Assembly (NCBI GenBank): GCA_002344785.1
Contig: DDUL01000028.1
Location: 16,838 to 80,837 of the forward strand
Length of the DNA: 64,000 bases
DNA from: Bdellovibrionaceae bacterium UBA2339
Lineage (GTDB): Bacteria > Bdellovibrionota > Bdellovibrionia > Bdellovibrionales > JAMPXM01
Direction of reading: 5' to 3'
The notes under the pieces are model-generated. The model saw nothing but the letters and a program-made list of their open reading frames with translations. It made no database searches and was not told the DNA's origin. Both the position numbers and the translations under genes were made by a program. Shown piece after piece: positions 7,945-16,011 of the stretch (within the stretch, counting starts at the first letter, position 1; the number at the start of each line of letters is the position of its first letter).

Positions 7945-8742
7945 ATGAGTGAGAGCGAGTCTGTGTCGTCAAATCGACGAGTTCTCAGCCTGGTGCTGCC
8001 TTGCTTTAACGAGAGTGAAGCGATTCGACCGGTATTGCGGCGCATAATTAACTGCGTGCAGATTTGGCGCGCGATGGGGACGCCGATTGAACTCGCCGAA
8101 GTGATTGTGATTGATGATGCGTCGACGGATTCCAGCGAAGAGAAGTTGCAACAGGAACTGGACCATTGGCGAAAGCAGGGCTTGAGCACGGAATTGCGAA
8201 GCATGCGCCACGATGTTCGCCAGGGTTATGGTGGGGCTTTGAAGACGGGTTTCGCATTGGCGAGGTCGCCGTGGATTGCTTTCTACGATGTCGACGCGAC
8301 TTATGATCCCAGTCTGCTTCCGGAAATGATGAAGCGTTTTTCTTCCAGTGATGTGCACATGGTTTGTGGCGATCGTCTTTCGCGAGTCGAACACATGCCG
8401 CTCACTCGCGAGATCGGGAACAAAATCTTTGTGGCGACGATCAACTTGCTTTTTGGTTCACGAGTTTTTGACAGCTGTACCGGCATGAGGGTGTTTGATC
8501 GCAAGGTGTTGCCGGTGTTCATGCGTGATGAGATGCCGGACACCTTGGACTATTCGTTGGCGATGACCTTGCACTTTTTGAGTCAAGGCTATCGCCTGGT
8601 GGAAGTACCGATCCCGTATTCGCGTCGGATTGGCCAGTCTAAACTCCAAGTCATGGTGGACGGGCCGCGTTTCTTTTTGAGAATTGTGGGGACCTGGATT
8701 CGACTCAAGTTCAGGCCTAAGGTACAGGGTGCCTCGTCTTGA
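7945..8742 (+). CDS. Family 2 glycosyltransferase (dolichyl-phosphate-mannose synthase-like)
   Basis: The 265-residue soluble GT-A enzyme opens with SLVLPCFNESEAIRPVL and VIVIDDASTDSSEEKL, the nucleotide-sugar binding core. It has a DVD metal-binding motif (FYDVDATYD) and the GYGGALKTGFALARSPWIAF block typical of polyprenyl-phosphate sugar transferases. There is no membrane domain. ATG 7945 has AAGGTG upstream. The gene diverges from the rhodanese-fold gene (109-base gap). It opens the glycosyltransferase block of this window, and its likely job is charging undecaprenyl phosphate with a sugar for the GT-C enzyme at 9986-11731; that link is inference. An inverted repeat CCTCGTC/GACGAGG sits over its stop codon without a T tract. 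Confidence 0.85.
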   Translation: MSESESVSSNRRVLSLVLPCFNESEAIRPVLRRIINCVQIWRAMGTPIELAEVIVIDDASTDSSEEKLQQELDHWRKQGLSTELRSMRHDVRQGYGGALKTGFALARSPWIAFYDVDATYDPSLLPEMMKRFSSSDVHMVCGDRLSRVEHMPLTREIGNKIFVATINLLFGSRVFDSCTGMRVFDRKVLPVFMRDEMPDTLDYSLAMTLHFLSQGYRLVEVPIPYSRRIGQSKLQVMVDGPRFFLRIVGTWIRLKFRPKVQGASS

Positions 8743-8835
8743 GACGAGGGCTGAAATCTCCCCTGCGAAATGCGGGTAATTTCATCTACAATATGGAAGT
8801 CACTCTTGAATTTCGAGCGGCATAAAGGGGCACGT

Positions 8836-9975
8836 ATGCTTAGGTGCGCGCGAAAGAAGTTAGGGTTCCGTCTTACTCGCGTGGTGCGCGGCCGCCGAGG
8901 TATGGGCCTTGTTGAGATCATGATCACGGCCTCGATCATTGCCATTGTCGCGTTAGGTTTGGCGACTTTGTTTAAAGACGTCTTCACAGTGCAGAGTCGA
9001 TCAAACTTGGGTGCTACGGCGAACCAACTCAAAAACCTCATGGAAGCAGCTATCAAGGATGGCAAGGCATGGGGCCACACGGTGGCAGCCAATGCCTCGT
9101 TGACCTGTTTGGATAACACCAACGCCACACAATGTACCAGTGGTGCCGCGATCACAGGCATTGATTTGAAGCAATCCGACAGTACGACTTTGTTGAACAA
9201 CTCCGCGGTTGCAAACGGTTTCACGACAGGCGGTGCAGCCTGTTCTTCGTGGAGTGCCGCGGGCAACAATGCTTGTCCGTTTAGCTATGACATCACCGTG
9301 CGGTTGACTTGTATGGCCGGGGCGACTTGTAAGAACCCGAACGTGCGAGTCGAGGCGGTAATGAAGTTCTCGCCCTTGGATCAAGAAATGAAATCTGCGA
9401 TTGCGACAGGTGCGATCGGCAGTACGACCGGGAAATACAACGTCCTCGTTGATCGCGGAGCGACCAACACGCGTCGTAATGACCCCTTTCTCGTGAGACA
9501 TCGGATTAACCCCGCAGTATCCACAAGCTATGGTGGACCATGCACGGTGAACGCTTGGAATACGCGAACCTTAAATGAAGAAGTCGGAGACACAGCGAAC
9601 AACGTAACCGTGGCATCCAACCAGTTTACACTTCAGGCTGGTACTTATGAGTGTCGCGCTACAGCTCCCGCGTTCAAGGTTGGCGTAAATAAAATTCGAG
9701 TTCGCGATACAGGATCAACGATTGTCGAAGAATCGGGTGCCGTGATCGCACCTGTTTCAGGCGGATCATCCATCGCGGTGGTTGACGTCAACATTTCCAT
9801 CAACGCGGCCACAACTTTTGTGGTGGAGCATTTTTGCTCTCAAGCGCCATCGAACGACACAGATGGATTCGGTTTGACCAATAACAGCGCGGCCTTGGGC
9901 GTGCCTTCTGCGGGTGCTGGTGGCACCTACTCCGAAGTCATCTACACCGTTGTGTCTTGTGTGCGCACGAGCTAA
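8836..9975 (+). CDS. Type IV prepilin-like / pseudopilin protein with large exported domain
   Basis: ATG 8836 has AAGGGG 7 bases upstream and gives 379 residues; an in-frame GTG/ATG start further upstream lacks a good ribosome site. Residues 14-40 form a prepilin signal: a basic leader, then RRG at 20-22, cleavage before M23, the conserved E27 at +5 and a hydrophobic helix ITASIIAIVALGLATLF. The remaining 340 residues are Thr/Asn/Ala-rich with paired cysteines (TCLDNTNATQC, ACSSWSAAGNNAC), as in minor pilins or pseudopilins. No other pilus gene is nearby, so the assembly machinery must be elsewhere. The protein could prime a pilus or act as an adhesin. Confidence 0.82.
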   Translation: MLRCARKKLGFRLTRVVRGRRGMGLVEIMITASIIAIVALGLATLFKDVFTVQSRSNLGATANQLKNLMEAAIKDGKAWGHTVAANASLTCLDNTNATQCTSGAAITGIDLKQSDSTTLLNNSAVANGFTTGGAACSSWSAAGNNACPFSYDITVRLTCMAGATCKNPNVRVEAVMKFSPLDQEMKSAIATGAIGSTTGKYNVLVDRGATNTRRNDPFLVRHRINPAVSTSYGGPCTVNAWNTRTLNEEVGDTANNVTVASNQFTLQAGTYECRATAPAFKVGVNKIRVRDTGSTIVEESGAVIAPVSGGSSIAVVDVNISINAATTFVVEHFCSQAPSNDTDGFGLTNNSAALGVPSAGAGGTYSEVIYTVVSCVRTS

Positions 9976-9985
9976 GTGGACCCGC

Positions 9986-11731
9986 TTAAAGTACCCAGCT
10001 TGACAGCATGAAACTCGAACCTAACTCGGGCACGCGTAACCGATTGCGAGGCCAGACGTCGGTTTGCACGAATGCCGATTCAGTTTGGCAATTAGTTCTG
10101 AATTCACCGCTAAAGGTACTCGGGTAGGCCTGATCAATTTCTTCAAAGCTTTCCGTTATTGGATTCTGTGGGGGGGGCGCATTGCGATCCGATTTTCGAA
10201 CTATGGCCTTGGTTCTCATGGGTGGACGTAAAGCTTGAATGGGCGCTCGATTCCAGCCCTGATCAGTTCGAATGACCATGCCGTAGGGCGGCCAGATTTT
10301 TTGCTGACGGGCAAGTTCCGCGACCTCGCCGAACTTGTACACGCGACACTTTTCGAGTCGCAAGGCGCGAATCCAAATTTGTGAATTCACCGGAACATAC
10401 TGGTGCGAAAGCCATTGGCCAAATTGGGGTTGGAGATTTCCTGTGCGGCTCGTATCCAGCACGACCAATGGGGCTTGTTCCTCAACCCAGTCCAACATTC
10501 GCAAATTCGCGCGATCGCCTGGCGAGGGATAATTGAAGATCTTGTTGCGCAATGGAAACAGACCGATCACATCCCAATAATTGGGCCACCGGCTTTGTTC
10601 CATGTAATCTTCAAGTTGTTGATAGACCAGGCGCTGCTGGCCTTGGGTGTAGAGCCATTCCTTTTGCATGGCCGTGCGCAGCTGCAGGAGCGAGGCGATT
10701 GCAATACAGAGCGCGAGCGCAGCGATAAAGTGGCCTCGGCGATTGTCTCGAGTCAGCGGCCAATGTTCGATCACAATTTGGGCGAGCACTTCCATCATCG
10801 GCAATGCGCCGAGCACAATGAATAACCAGCGCGAGGCCAAGTAATACGGAAATTTCTGTGGCTGAATCAGAACGAAGATCAGCAGCAAGATGGCTCCGAT
10901 CCGCCAGCGGTATTGCTCGGCGGACTCGGAAAATTCGGGATCCAAATATTTGGGAAGTCCTGCGATGCAAAAGAGTACGAGCAGCAAGATCACGCTGGAT
11001 TCGCGAAAGAACATCTGCACAAAAAGCGTGTCAAAAAGGCCGCCGCCTTTATAGGCGTCGAAGGAATAGATCAACGCCGTGCCGAGCGTGCCGGTGGGGA
11101 GTAGGAGCGCGATGAGGGCGATCGAAACTAAAGGCAAGAGCCAGTAGCGCCACTCGCTAAACAGTTTGAACTTCAAGCCGAGAATCAGTGCGAGGTAGAG
11201 CACCAGATCAAGACTCTTGGGGCTAGCGGCCATCATCAAAGTTGAACTGATGAGAAAGCCTAAAAAGTTGAGTCGGCGTTGAGGTTGAGAGATCGCCCAA
11301 AGTCCGCACATGCCGATGAGCGCGGCAAAGATGTCGGCGCGAATTCGTGGAGCGTGATTGAGGAACAGCGGCGTCAGTGAGGCCACCAGCACAATCAGAA
11401 ACAACGAACGTCGGCTGCGCTGAGCGGCGATGCCGATCGCGAGCATCAAAGTGAGTGCGGCGAAGCCTGAGAAGATGATTCGCGCGCCCTCGAGTGCGGA
11501 CCAATTATCAGGAGCGAACTTGAGCCAAGTTGCGAGGACCAGGCTGGTCAGTGGCTTCATGTGCGCGGGTTGGGCTGTGGGCTCGAAAATTTTTTGACTT
11601 GAAGTCACTGACCAGATCTCGGAGTCGTCGATCGGCAGAGTCACGCCATAGGCGACCAAAATGGCGCCCAACAAGAGCCCTAGCAGCCACACCCAGTTTT
11701 GCGTTGAATCCATTTGCCGTTCGGAACCCAT
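9986..11731 (-). CDS. Polytopic membrane glycosyltransferase, GT-C fold (GT39/ArnT-like)
   Basis: The 581-residue protein has about ten to twelve hydrophobic segments, with the first near 13-33. Its first outer loop carries an acidic pair, PIDDSEIW (34-40), the position of the catalytic Asp in GT-C enzymes that take sugars from lipid carriers. A C-terminal soluble part of about 200 residues follows the last membrane segment. The start is uncertain: ATG 11731 is chosen because the longer frame would run antisense across the neighbouring glycosyltransferase, and ATG 11713 is also possible. It diverges from the GT2 gene at 11784 across 52 bases, which must hold both promoters. It converges on the prepilin gene with a 10-base gap. 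Confidence 0.72.
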   Translation of the reverse strand: MGSERQMDSTQNWVWLLGLLLGAILVAYGVTLPIDDSEIWSVTSSQKIFEPTAQPAHMKPLTSLVLATWLKFAPDNWSALEGARIIFSGFAALTLMLAIGIAAQRSRRSLFLIVLVASLTPLFLNHAPRIRADIFAALIGMCGLWAISQPQRRLNFLGFLISSTLMMAASPKSLDLVLYLALILGLKFKLFSEWRYWLLPLVSIALIALLLPTGTLGTALIYSFDAYKGGGLFDTLFVQMFFRESSVILLLVLFCIAGLPKYLDPEFSESAEQYRWRIGAILLLIFVLIQPQKFPYYLASRWLFIVLGALPMMEVLAQIVIEHWPLTRDNRRGHFIAALALCIAIASLLQLRTAMQKEWLYTQGQQRLVYQQLEDYMEQSRWPNYWDVIGLFPLRNKIFNYPSPGDRANLRMLDWVEEQAPLVVLDTSRTGNLQPQFGQWLSHQYVPVNSQIWIRALRLEKCRVYKFGEVAELARQQKIWPPYGMVIRTDQGWNRAPIQALRPPMRTKAIVRKSDRNAPPPQNPITESFEEIDQAYPSTFSGEFRTNCQTESAFVQTDVWPRNRLRVPELGSSFMLSSWVL

Positions 11732-11783
11732 ACACTCACGATAAACTTGCGCGCTCGGATAGGCGAGGAGAACATCGAGTTTT

Positions 11784-12650
11784 ATGTCATTGAGCATCGT
11801 CGTGCCGTCACAAGGTGATCTGACTTTGAAAGCCCTGTTGGATGCTTTATTGAACTCGTGGGTGGGTGCCTTCACGAAAGACGGCGGCGATTCTGTTGAA
11901 GTGCTGGTCGCTTGGGATGCCAAAACTTCGGCCCCGCGCCGAAGGGAATTTGAGCAGGCTTGGCGGCAAGTGCGATTTGTTCAGGCGCAAGTTGCTGGCG
12001 TGAACGCGGCCAGGAATTGTGGGATCGAGAATGCCAAGTTCGATCGGATTTGGCTGCTGGATGATGATGTATTGCCCGCACACACCAACCCGGTTGATTT
12101 TTGGCGCTCTGATTTCGACGATCGCAAAGTTTGGGGCGGAGAGTATTGGTCGCCTCCCGAGGCTGGCCAGGCCATGCGCTCGGCCAACTGTTTAGCGCGA
12201 ATGTGGCGAAGAAGCGCGAGTCATCCTCGGCAAGAGGCCTTGCTCGGAGGAAGTCTCAGTTTTACGCGACAAGTGTGGCGTGAAGTCGGCCGATTTTCTG
12301 AAGCGTGGGAATATGGCGGAACCGAAACCGAATGGCTGTTCCGGGTTTGGCGCGCGGGCTATGAGTCGATTCATCATTCACAATTGGATGTCTGGCATGT
12401 TGGCAGATCGCGGAGTTGGCCGCAGCATTTGCGCGCATTCTGGAGACAAGGTTTAGGTAAAGCCCGCACACGCCAAGCTTTGCCCTCGCTCGGCAAAAGA
12501 ATGGCTCAACTCTCACGGCTGGTGGTTGCCGGATCGAACTCGGGTCGCGAAACCATCGGCGATCAGGTTGGGGCAGTTGTGCTGTGGAGTGCGGCCTTGG
12601 CCGGCACGCTCTATGGCCGAGTTGAAAATGCTTTGAATCGGCGTCATTGA
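11784..12650 (+). CDS. Family 2 glycosyltransferase
   Basis: The 288-residue GT-A enzyme starts SLSIVVPSQGDLTLKALLDAL. It has the NAARNCGIENAKFDRIWLLDDDVLPAH block, in which DDD is the metal site, and a later GGTETEWLFRVWRAGY segment holding the catalytic-base region (ETEWLFR in place of the usual ED-x-LxxR). The GGSLSFTRQVWREVGRF block is also typical of rhamnosyl- or galactosyl-type GT2 proteins. It ends tail to tail with the next glycosyltransferase, the two stop regions overlapping by 7 bases. The donor and acceptor sugars cannot be read from sequence. Confidence 0.83.
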   Translation: MSLSIVVPSQGDLTLKALLDALLNSWVGAFTKDGGDSVEVLVAWDAKTSAPRRREFEQAWRQVRFVQAQVAGVNAARNCGIENAKFDRIWLLDDDVLPAHTNPVDFWRSDFDDRKVWGGEYWSPPEAGQAMRSANCLARMWRRSASHPRQEALLGGSLSFTRQVWREVGRFSEAWEYGGTETEWLFRVWRAGYESIHHSQLDVWHVGRSRSWPQHLRAFWRQGLGKARTRQALPSLGKRMAQLSRLVVAGSNSGRETIGDQVGAVVLWSAALAGTLYGRVENALNRRH

Positions 12651-13657
12651 CCTGCTGGTCGACGAGCGTGAGCTAAGGTTTTGAGCATCACATAAAGTTC
12701 TCGATGTCGGCGACGTGGGAACTTCCAGATCTTCGGCAAAGAAGACTTGAGCAACCAATAGCTAAAACTCAGCCAAGGAAGTCGTGGTGGCGAGTTGGGT
12801 GTTTGCGAATAAGCATCTTGCCAAAAGCCGAATTGAAAGAACAAGGCGTAGAGCCAATGAGGAGGCTCAGTTTGCACGGATCGCCAATGTTGCGTTCGCG
12901 ATTCGGGCAGATTTTTTTGCAGCCACTTGGCGCCGGCGCCTTGCAAGTACGCTTTGCGAATGAAGCTGAAGAGTGAAACCTGCGGCCGATGCCCAACTTT
13001 GAGATCTTCGATCCACACAAGTTTTTGCTGACTCAGGTGAAGTCTGGCGCAAAGCCCCGCTTCGCTGCCGCCAAAGTGAATGCCCTCATCAAATTCGTCG
13101 CGAAGTTGTGCGCGTTTGAGCGAGAGATTTCCGCCGAGCAGTTGGCGAGTGTAGGGCGGCTGCAGGCGATTGCGCTCGATCCACTGGCGTGCGATGGAAT
13201 CGTAGACCTTATCCCACTTGGTCGCATGAGCCTCGTCGATCTGATAGGGACCGCCGAGAGCGATGGCCTCGGGAAAGCGTTGATGGGCCTGGAGCAAGCG
13301 ATGCACAGAATCGGCACCGAGAAGTTTGGCGTCGTCGTCGAGAAACCAAACAATGTCATTTTGAGCTTTATGCAGACCTTTATTGCGCGCGCGATTGGCT
13401 CCCAGCTTTCCCACTTCTAAATATACAAAGTCGGGGTCGTGACCGTAGCGTCGGCGAAGTTCTTCGTGGGGAAGGTTGGCGACGATCAAAATTTCCATGT
13501 GGCGCTGCTCATCTTGCCACATCGACTTTTTGATTCGCCGAAGCTCAGCGGCAAGTTCGTGCAAGTCTTGGAGGCGAGACGAATCCCCCAGGGTGGGGAT
13601 CACGACACTGAGGCTGAATGTGTTGGTGGCGGTTTTCGAGGTCGAAGCGCTCATCAT
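12644..13657 (-). CDS. Family 2 glycosyltransferase
   Basis: The 337-residue protein starts at ATG 13657, which overlaps the stop of the upstream 785-residue glycosyltransferase by 4 bases and has GGGAG upstream. The GT-A core is seen as LSVVIPTLGDSSRLQDL, then GANRARNKGLHKAQNDIVWFLDDDAKLL with the metal-binding DDD, and GGNLSLKRAQLRDEFDEGIHFGGSEAGLCARL. The C-terminal 100 residues are basic and aromatic, with amphipathic helices that could lie on the membrane. It is the last gene of a three-gene minus-strand operon (18311 to 12644) of coupled glycosyltransferases. Confidence 0.84.
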   Translation of the reverse strand: MMSASTSKTATNTFSLSVVIPTLGDSSRLQDLHELAAELRRIKKSMWQDEQRHMEILIVANLPHEELRRRYGHDPDFVYLEVGKLGANRARNKGLHKAQNDIVWFLDDDAKLLGADSVHRLLQAHQRFPEAIALGGPYQIDEAHATKWDKVYDSIARQWIERNRLQPPYTRQLLGGNLSLKRAQLRDEFDEGIHFGGSEAGLCARLHLSQQKLVWIEDLKVGHRPQVSLFSFIRKAYLQGAGAKWLQKNLPESRTQHWRSVQTEPPHWLYALFFQFGFWQDAYSQTPNSPPRLPWLSFSYWLLKSSLPKIWKFPRRRHRELYVMLKTLAHARRPAGQ

Positions 13658-16011
13658 GTGCCAGCTCCCGAATTTTCATGGCCTCGAGTCTTCCGGCGAA
13701 TTCGATGTGAAATTCGCGACTGCCACTGATAGGCCAGAAAATAGCGCAGTTTCAAGAGTCGGCGCCAGATCAAGCGGTGGAAGTTGGGGCAGTGAAGGGC
13801 GAACCAGGCCGTGGGCTCTTGGAGCAGCCAACGATTTGCCCAAATGGGTGCGAATAAGTAGCGAACTACCCCAGCGTAAACGAGTCCGCCAAATTCCCAA
13901 GCGGGATGAAGGACGAATTTCCAAGCGAGAGCCTTGAGGCAACCTGCGGTGCGAAGCGCGAAGACTTTCATCCGCCAACTCGCCTGATCCACACCGCGTT
14001 TGAAAAATTGAACTCCGGCGTAGACCGCCCAATAGATCTGGGTCGCCAATTTCTTGAGGTGACCTTGAGTGCGGGTGGCAAGTACTCCTGGCCAATGGCG
14101 TTTGGACCAGGTCCATCCTAAGAATGGTCGCAGGCCGAAGTAGGAAGTCCAGATCCGAATGTGAGCCGCATGAATTGGCCCCGCGATTTGGCCGAGGCCA
14201 CGGCTCAGAATATAGAACGGCCACTTCACAAAGTGGGGAACGAGCCACGACTTTGAAACGATCGCAGCTTTCACGGCGATGAGACCTCGCGATAGCGGAC
14301 CAGCGAGGTTTCCGTAGGCGCTTCGAATCTGATGAATTGGCCAAGCGAGAGCATGAGGGAGTTTCCAAGCGTGCAGTCGCGCGACGTCGCCAAAAATTCG
14401 CACGCGCCAAGATTCACTGACCAGAAGAAGCAGCGGTCCTTTGAACACCCAAAGAAAATGCTGGAGCCAGCCACGAATGAACTTGGCCTTCTCACGCGAT
14501 TCAAAGAGCGTCATGAGTTCAGTGCCAGCTTTGAGAAGCCAGCCGACCAGCGGCCAATCCCATAATCGCTTGGCCGCGGCACGCAGAGTTGCTGAGTAAC
14601 TTTGGGTGGACCCCATCACTGAGTAGAAAATGAAGTGAGTCTCAGCCGAAAGTGTCATGCGATGGAGCAGCTGTGCGGCGGTCTTGAGCTTCAGCATTTT
14701 GAGTAAGCCCGAGTCGTCGGCGGACTCGGGTCTGAGATGCGTGATCGAAAAGGGAAGCGGATCTGTAGAAAAGCCTTGAGCCTGCAAGCGAAACGCGAGC
14801 TCCGCATCTTCGCAGCCATAAGTCGAAAAAGCTTCAGCGAAGCCGCCCACCGACCAGAATTCATGTCGTGGCAAAATCCAGCAAGAGGAAGAGGCCGACC
14901 ACCAAGCTCCCGCTTTGTGGGCGGCGTTGAGTCTGGGCTGCAAACTCCAAGCGGCCGCGATCTCTTTGAGGGCTTCGAGAGGCAGCCTGACATCTGCATC
15001 CACAAAGAGCAGGTGCTGGCCTGAGGCGGCCCTGGCGCCGAGGTTGCGAACGCTGCCGGCGCGCCAATCGTTCTCCCTCTGGCTTTCCGGCATTTGCAAC
15101 CAAATCTCATCGCCATGAGGAGTGAGTGTTCCGCCGTCGTCGCGGACAATGATGAGTTCTGTTGAAAATGGCGACTGATCTCGTAGAATGCGCAAACGCT
15201 TGAGGACTTCCGGAAAGTTCAGACTCTTCACCGGGCATATGATGCTCAGTTCAATCGCATGTTGCGGTTGTGGTGTTCGACTCGGCCAAACCTCTCGGCT
15301 TGCGTCGCGCGCCAAGGTCCCCAACTCCGATGAAACAAAATAGTCAGGCGGAGCCGACTGAAAGTGCACATCGGGAAATGCATCTCGAGCCTCGTCGAGA
15401 AACAACTGGAGCTCATCGTTATCGAGAAAGGGTCCTTCGTGATGGTTGGGCCGGGGACAAAGCAACGTGAGTTCAATTGCCGTTGAAGCGTGCGCCTGAC
15501 TTTGTCGTTCGATTTCAACGAAGGCCGATAGCGAAACATCCGCGTGCCAGTCGGGCCGCGGAATGATGAGCCAGTCGCAGTTCCAAGTTTGACGGAGCAG
15601 ATCCAAGGAGACTCGGCTCAGCTTCGCATCAATTGCGATTTCAAATTTGAGGTGGGGAAAATCTCGCCGCCAATTCTCGCCCTGACGTTTCAAGCTGAGC
15701 GCTTGTGTCCAATGCAGCAGTTGTCGCAGGCGGAGATTCGGGAAATTGGAAAGTAGCGTGCGCCAGATTTCCGCAGCATCAGAGCGCAACAGATGGCCAG
15801 GAGTTAGGACGATTTCGACTTCGCTCTTGCGGTCGCCACTGCGAAGCTGGATCTCGCGCGCGACCTGCGCGACGATTTCGGCTTCAGTCAATGAGCGACT
15901 TCGCCAAGATGAAAGGACCTCTGGGCAGGTGACGCTTCGATGCACTTCGCAATGCGTGGGCAGAATCACGCGAGCATAGCGCGACGGCTTAAGCGAGCTT
16001 GCGGCGCTCAC
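13654..16011 (-). CDS. Large GT2 glycosyltransferase with N-terminal extra domain and Trp-rich C-terminal helices
   Basis: The 785-residue protein starts at GTG 16011 with AAGGAGAT upstream and overlaps the previous stop by 4 bases. Residues 1-250 form an unrecognised alpha/beta region. Residues about 255-480 are a GT2 domain: IELSIICPVKSLNFPEVL, then GSVRNLGARAASGQHLLFVDADVRLP with the DAD metal motif, and YGCEDAELAFRLQAQGF with the ED catalytic base. The last 250 residues repeat short basic, tryptophan-rich helices that look like amphipathic membrane-surface segments, not true spanning helices. The same three-part layout occurs in its upstream neighbour. Confidence 0.8.
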   Translation of the reverse strand: MSAASSLKPSRYARVILPTHCEVHRSVTCPEVLSSWRSRSLTEAEIVAQVAREIQLRSGDRKSEVEIVLTPGHLLRSDAAEIWRTLLSNFPNLRLRQLLHWTQALSLKRQGENWRRDFPHLKFEIAIDAKLSRVSLDLLRQTWNCDWLIIPRPDWHADVSLSAFVEIERQSQAHASTAIELTLLCPRPNHHEGPFLDNDELQLFLDEARDAFPDVHFQSAPPDYFVSSELGTLARDASREVWPSRTPQPQHAIELSIICPVKSLNFPEVLKRLRILRDQSPFSTELIIVRDDGGTLTPHGDEIWLQMPESQRENDWRAGSVRNLGARAASGQHLLFVDADVRLPLEALKEIAAAWSLQPRLNAAHKAGAWWSASSSCWILPRHEFWSVGGFAEAFSTYGCEDAELAFRLQAQGFSTDPLPFSITHLRPESADDSGLLKMLKLKTAAQLLHRMTLSAETHFIFYSVMGSTQSYSATLRAAAKRLWDWPLVGWLLKAGTELMTLFESREKAKFIRGWLQHFLWVFKGPLLLLVSESWRVRIFGDVARLHAWKLPHALAWPIHQIRSAYGNLAGPLSRGLIAVKAAIVSKSWLVPHFVKWPFYILSRGLGQIAGPIHAAHIRIWTSYFGLRPFLGWTWSKRHWPGVLATRTQGHLKKLATQIYWAVYAGVQFFKRGVDQASWRMKVFALRTAGCLKALAWKFVLHPAWEFGGLVYAGVVRYLFAPIWANRWLLQEPTAWFALHCPNFHRLIWRRLLKLRYFLAYQWQSRISHRIRRKTRGHENSGAGT

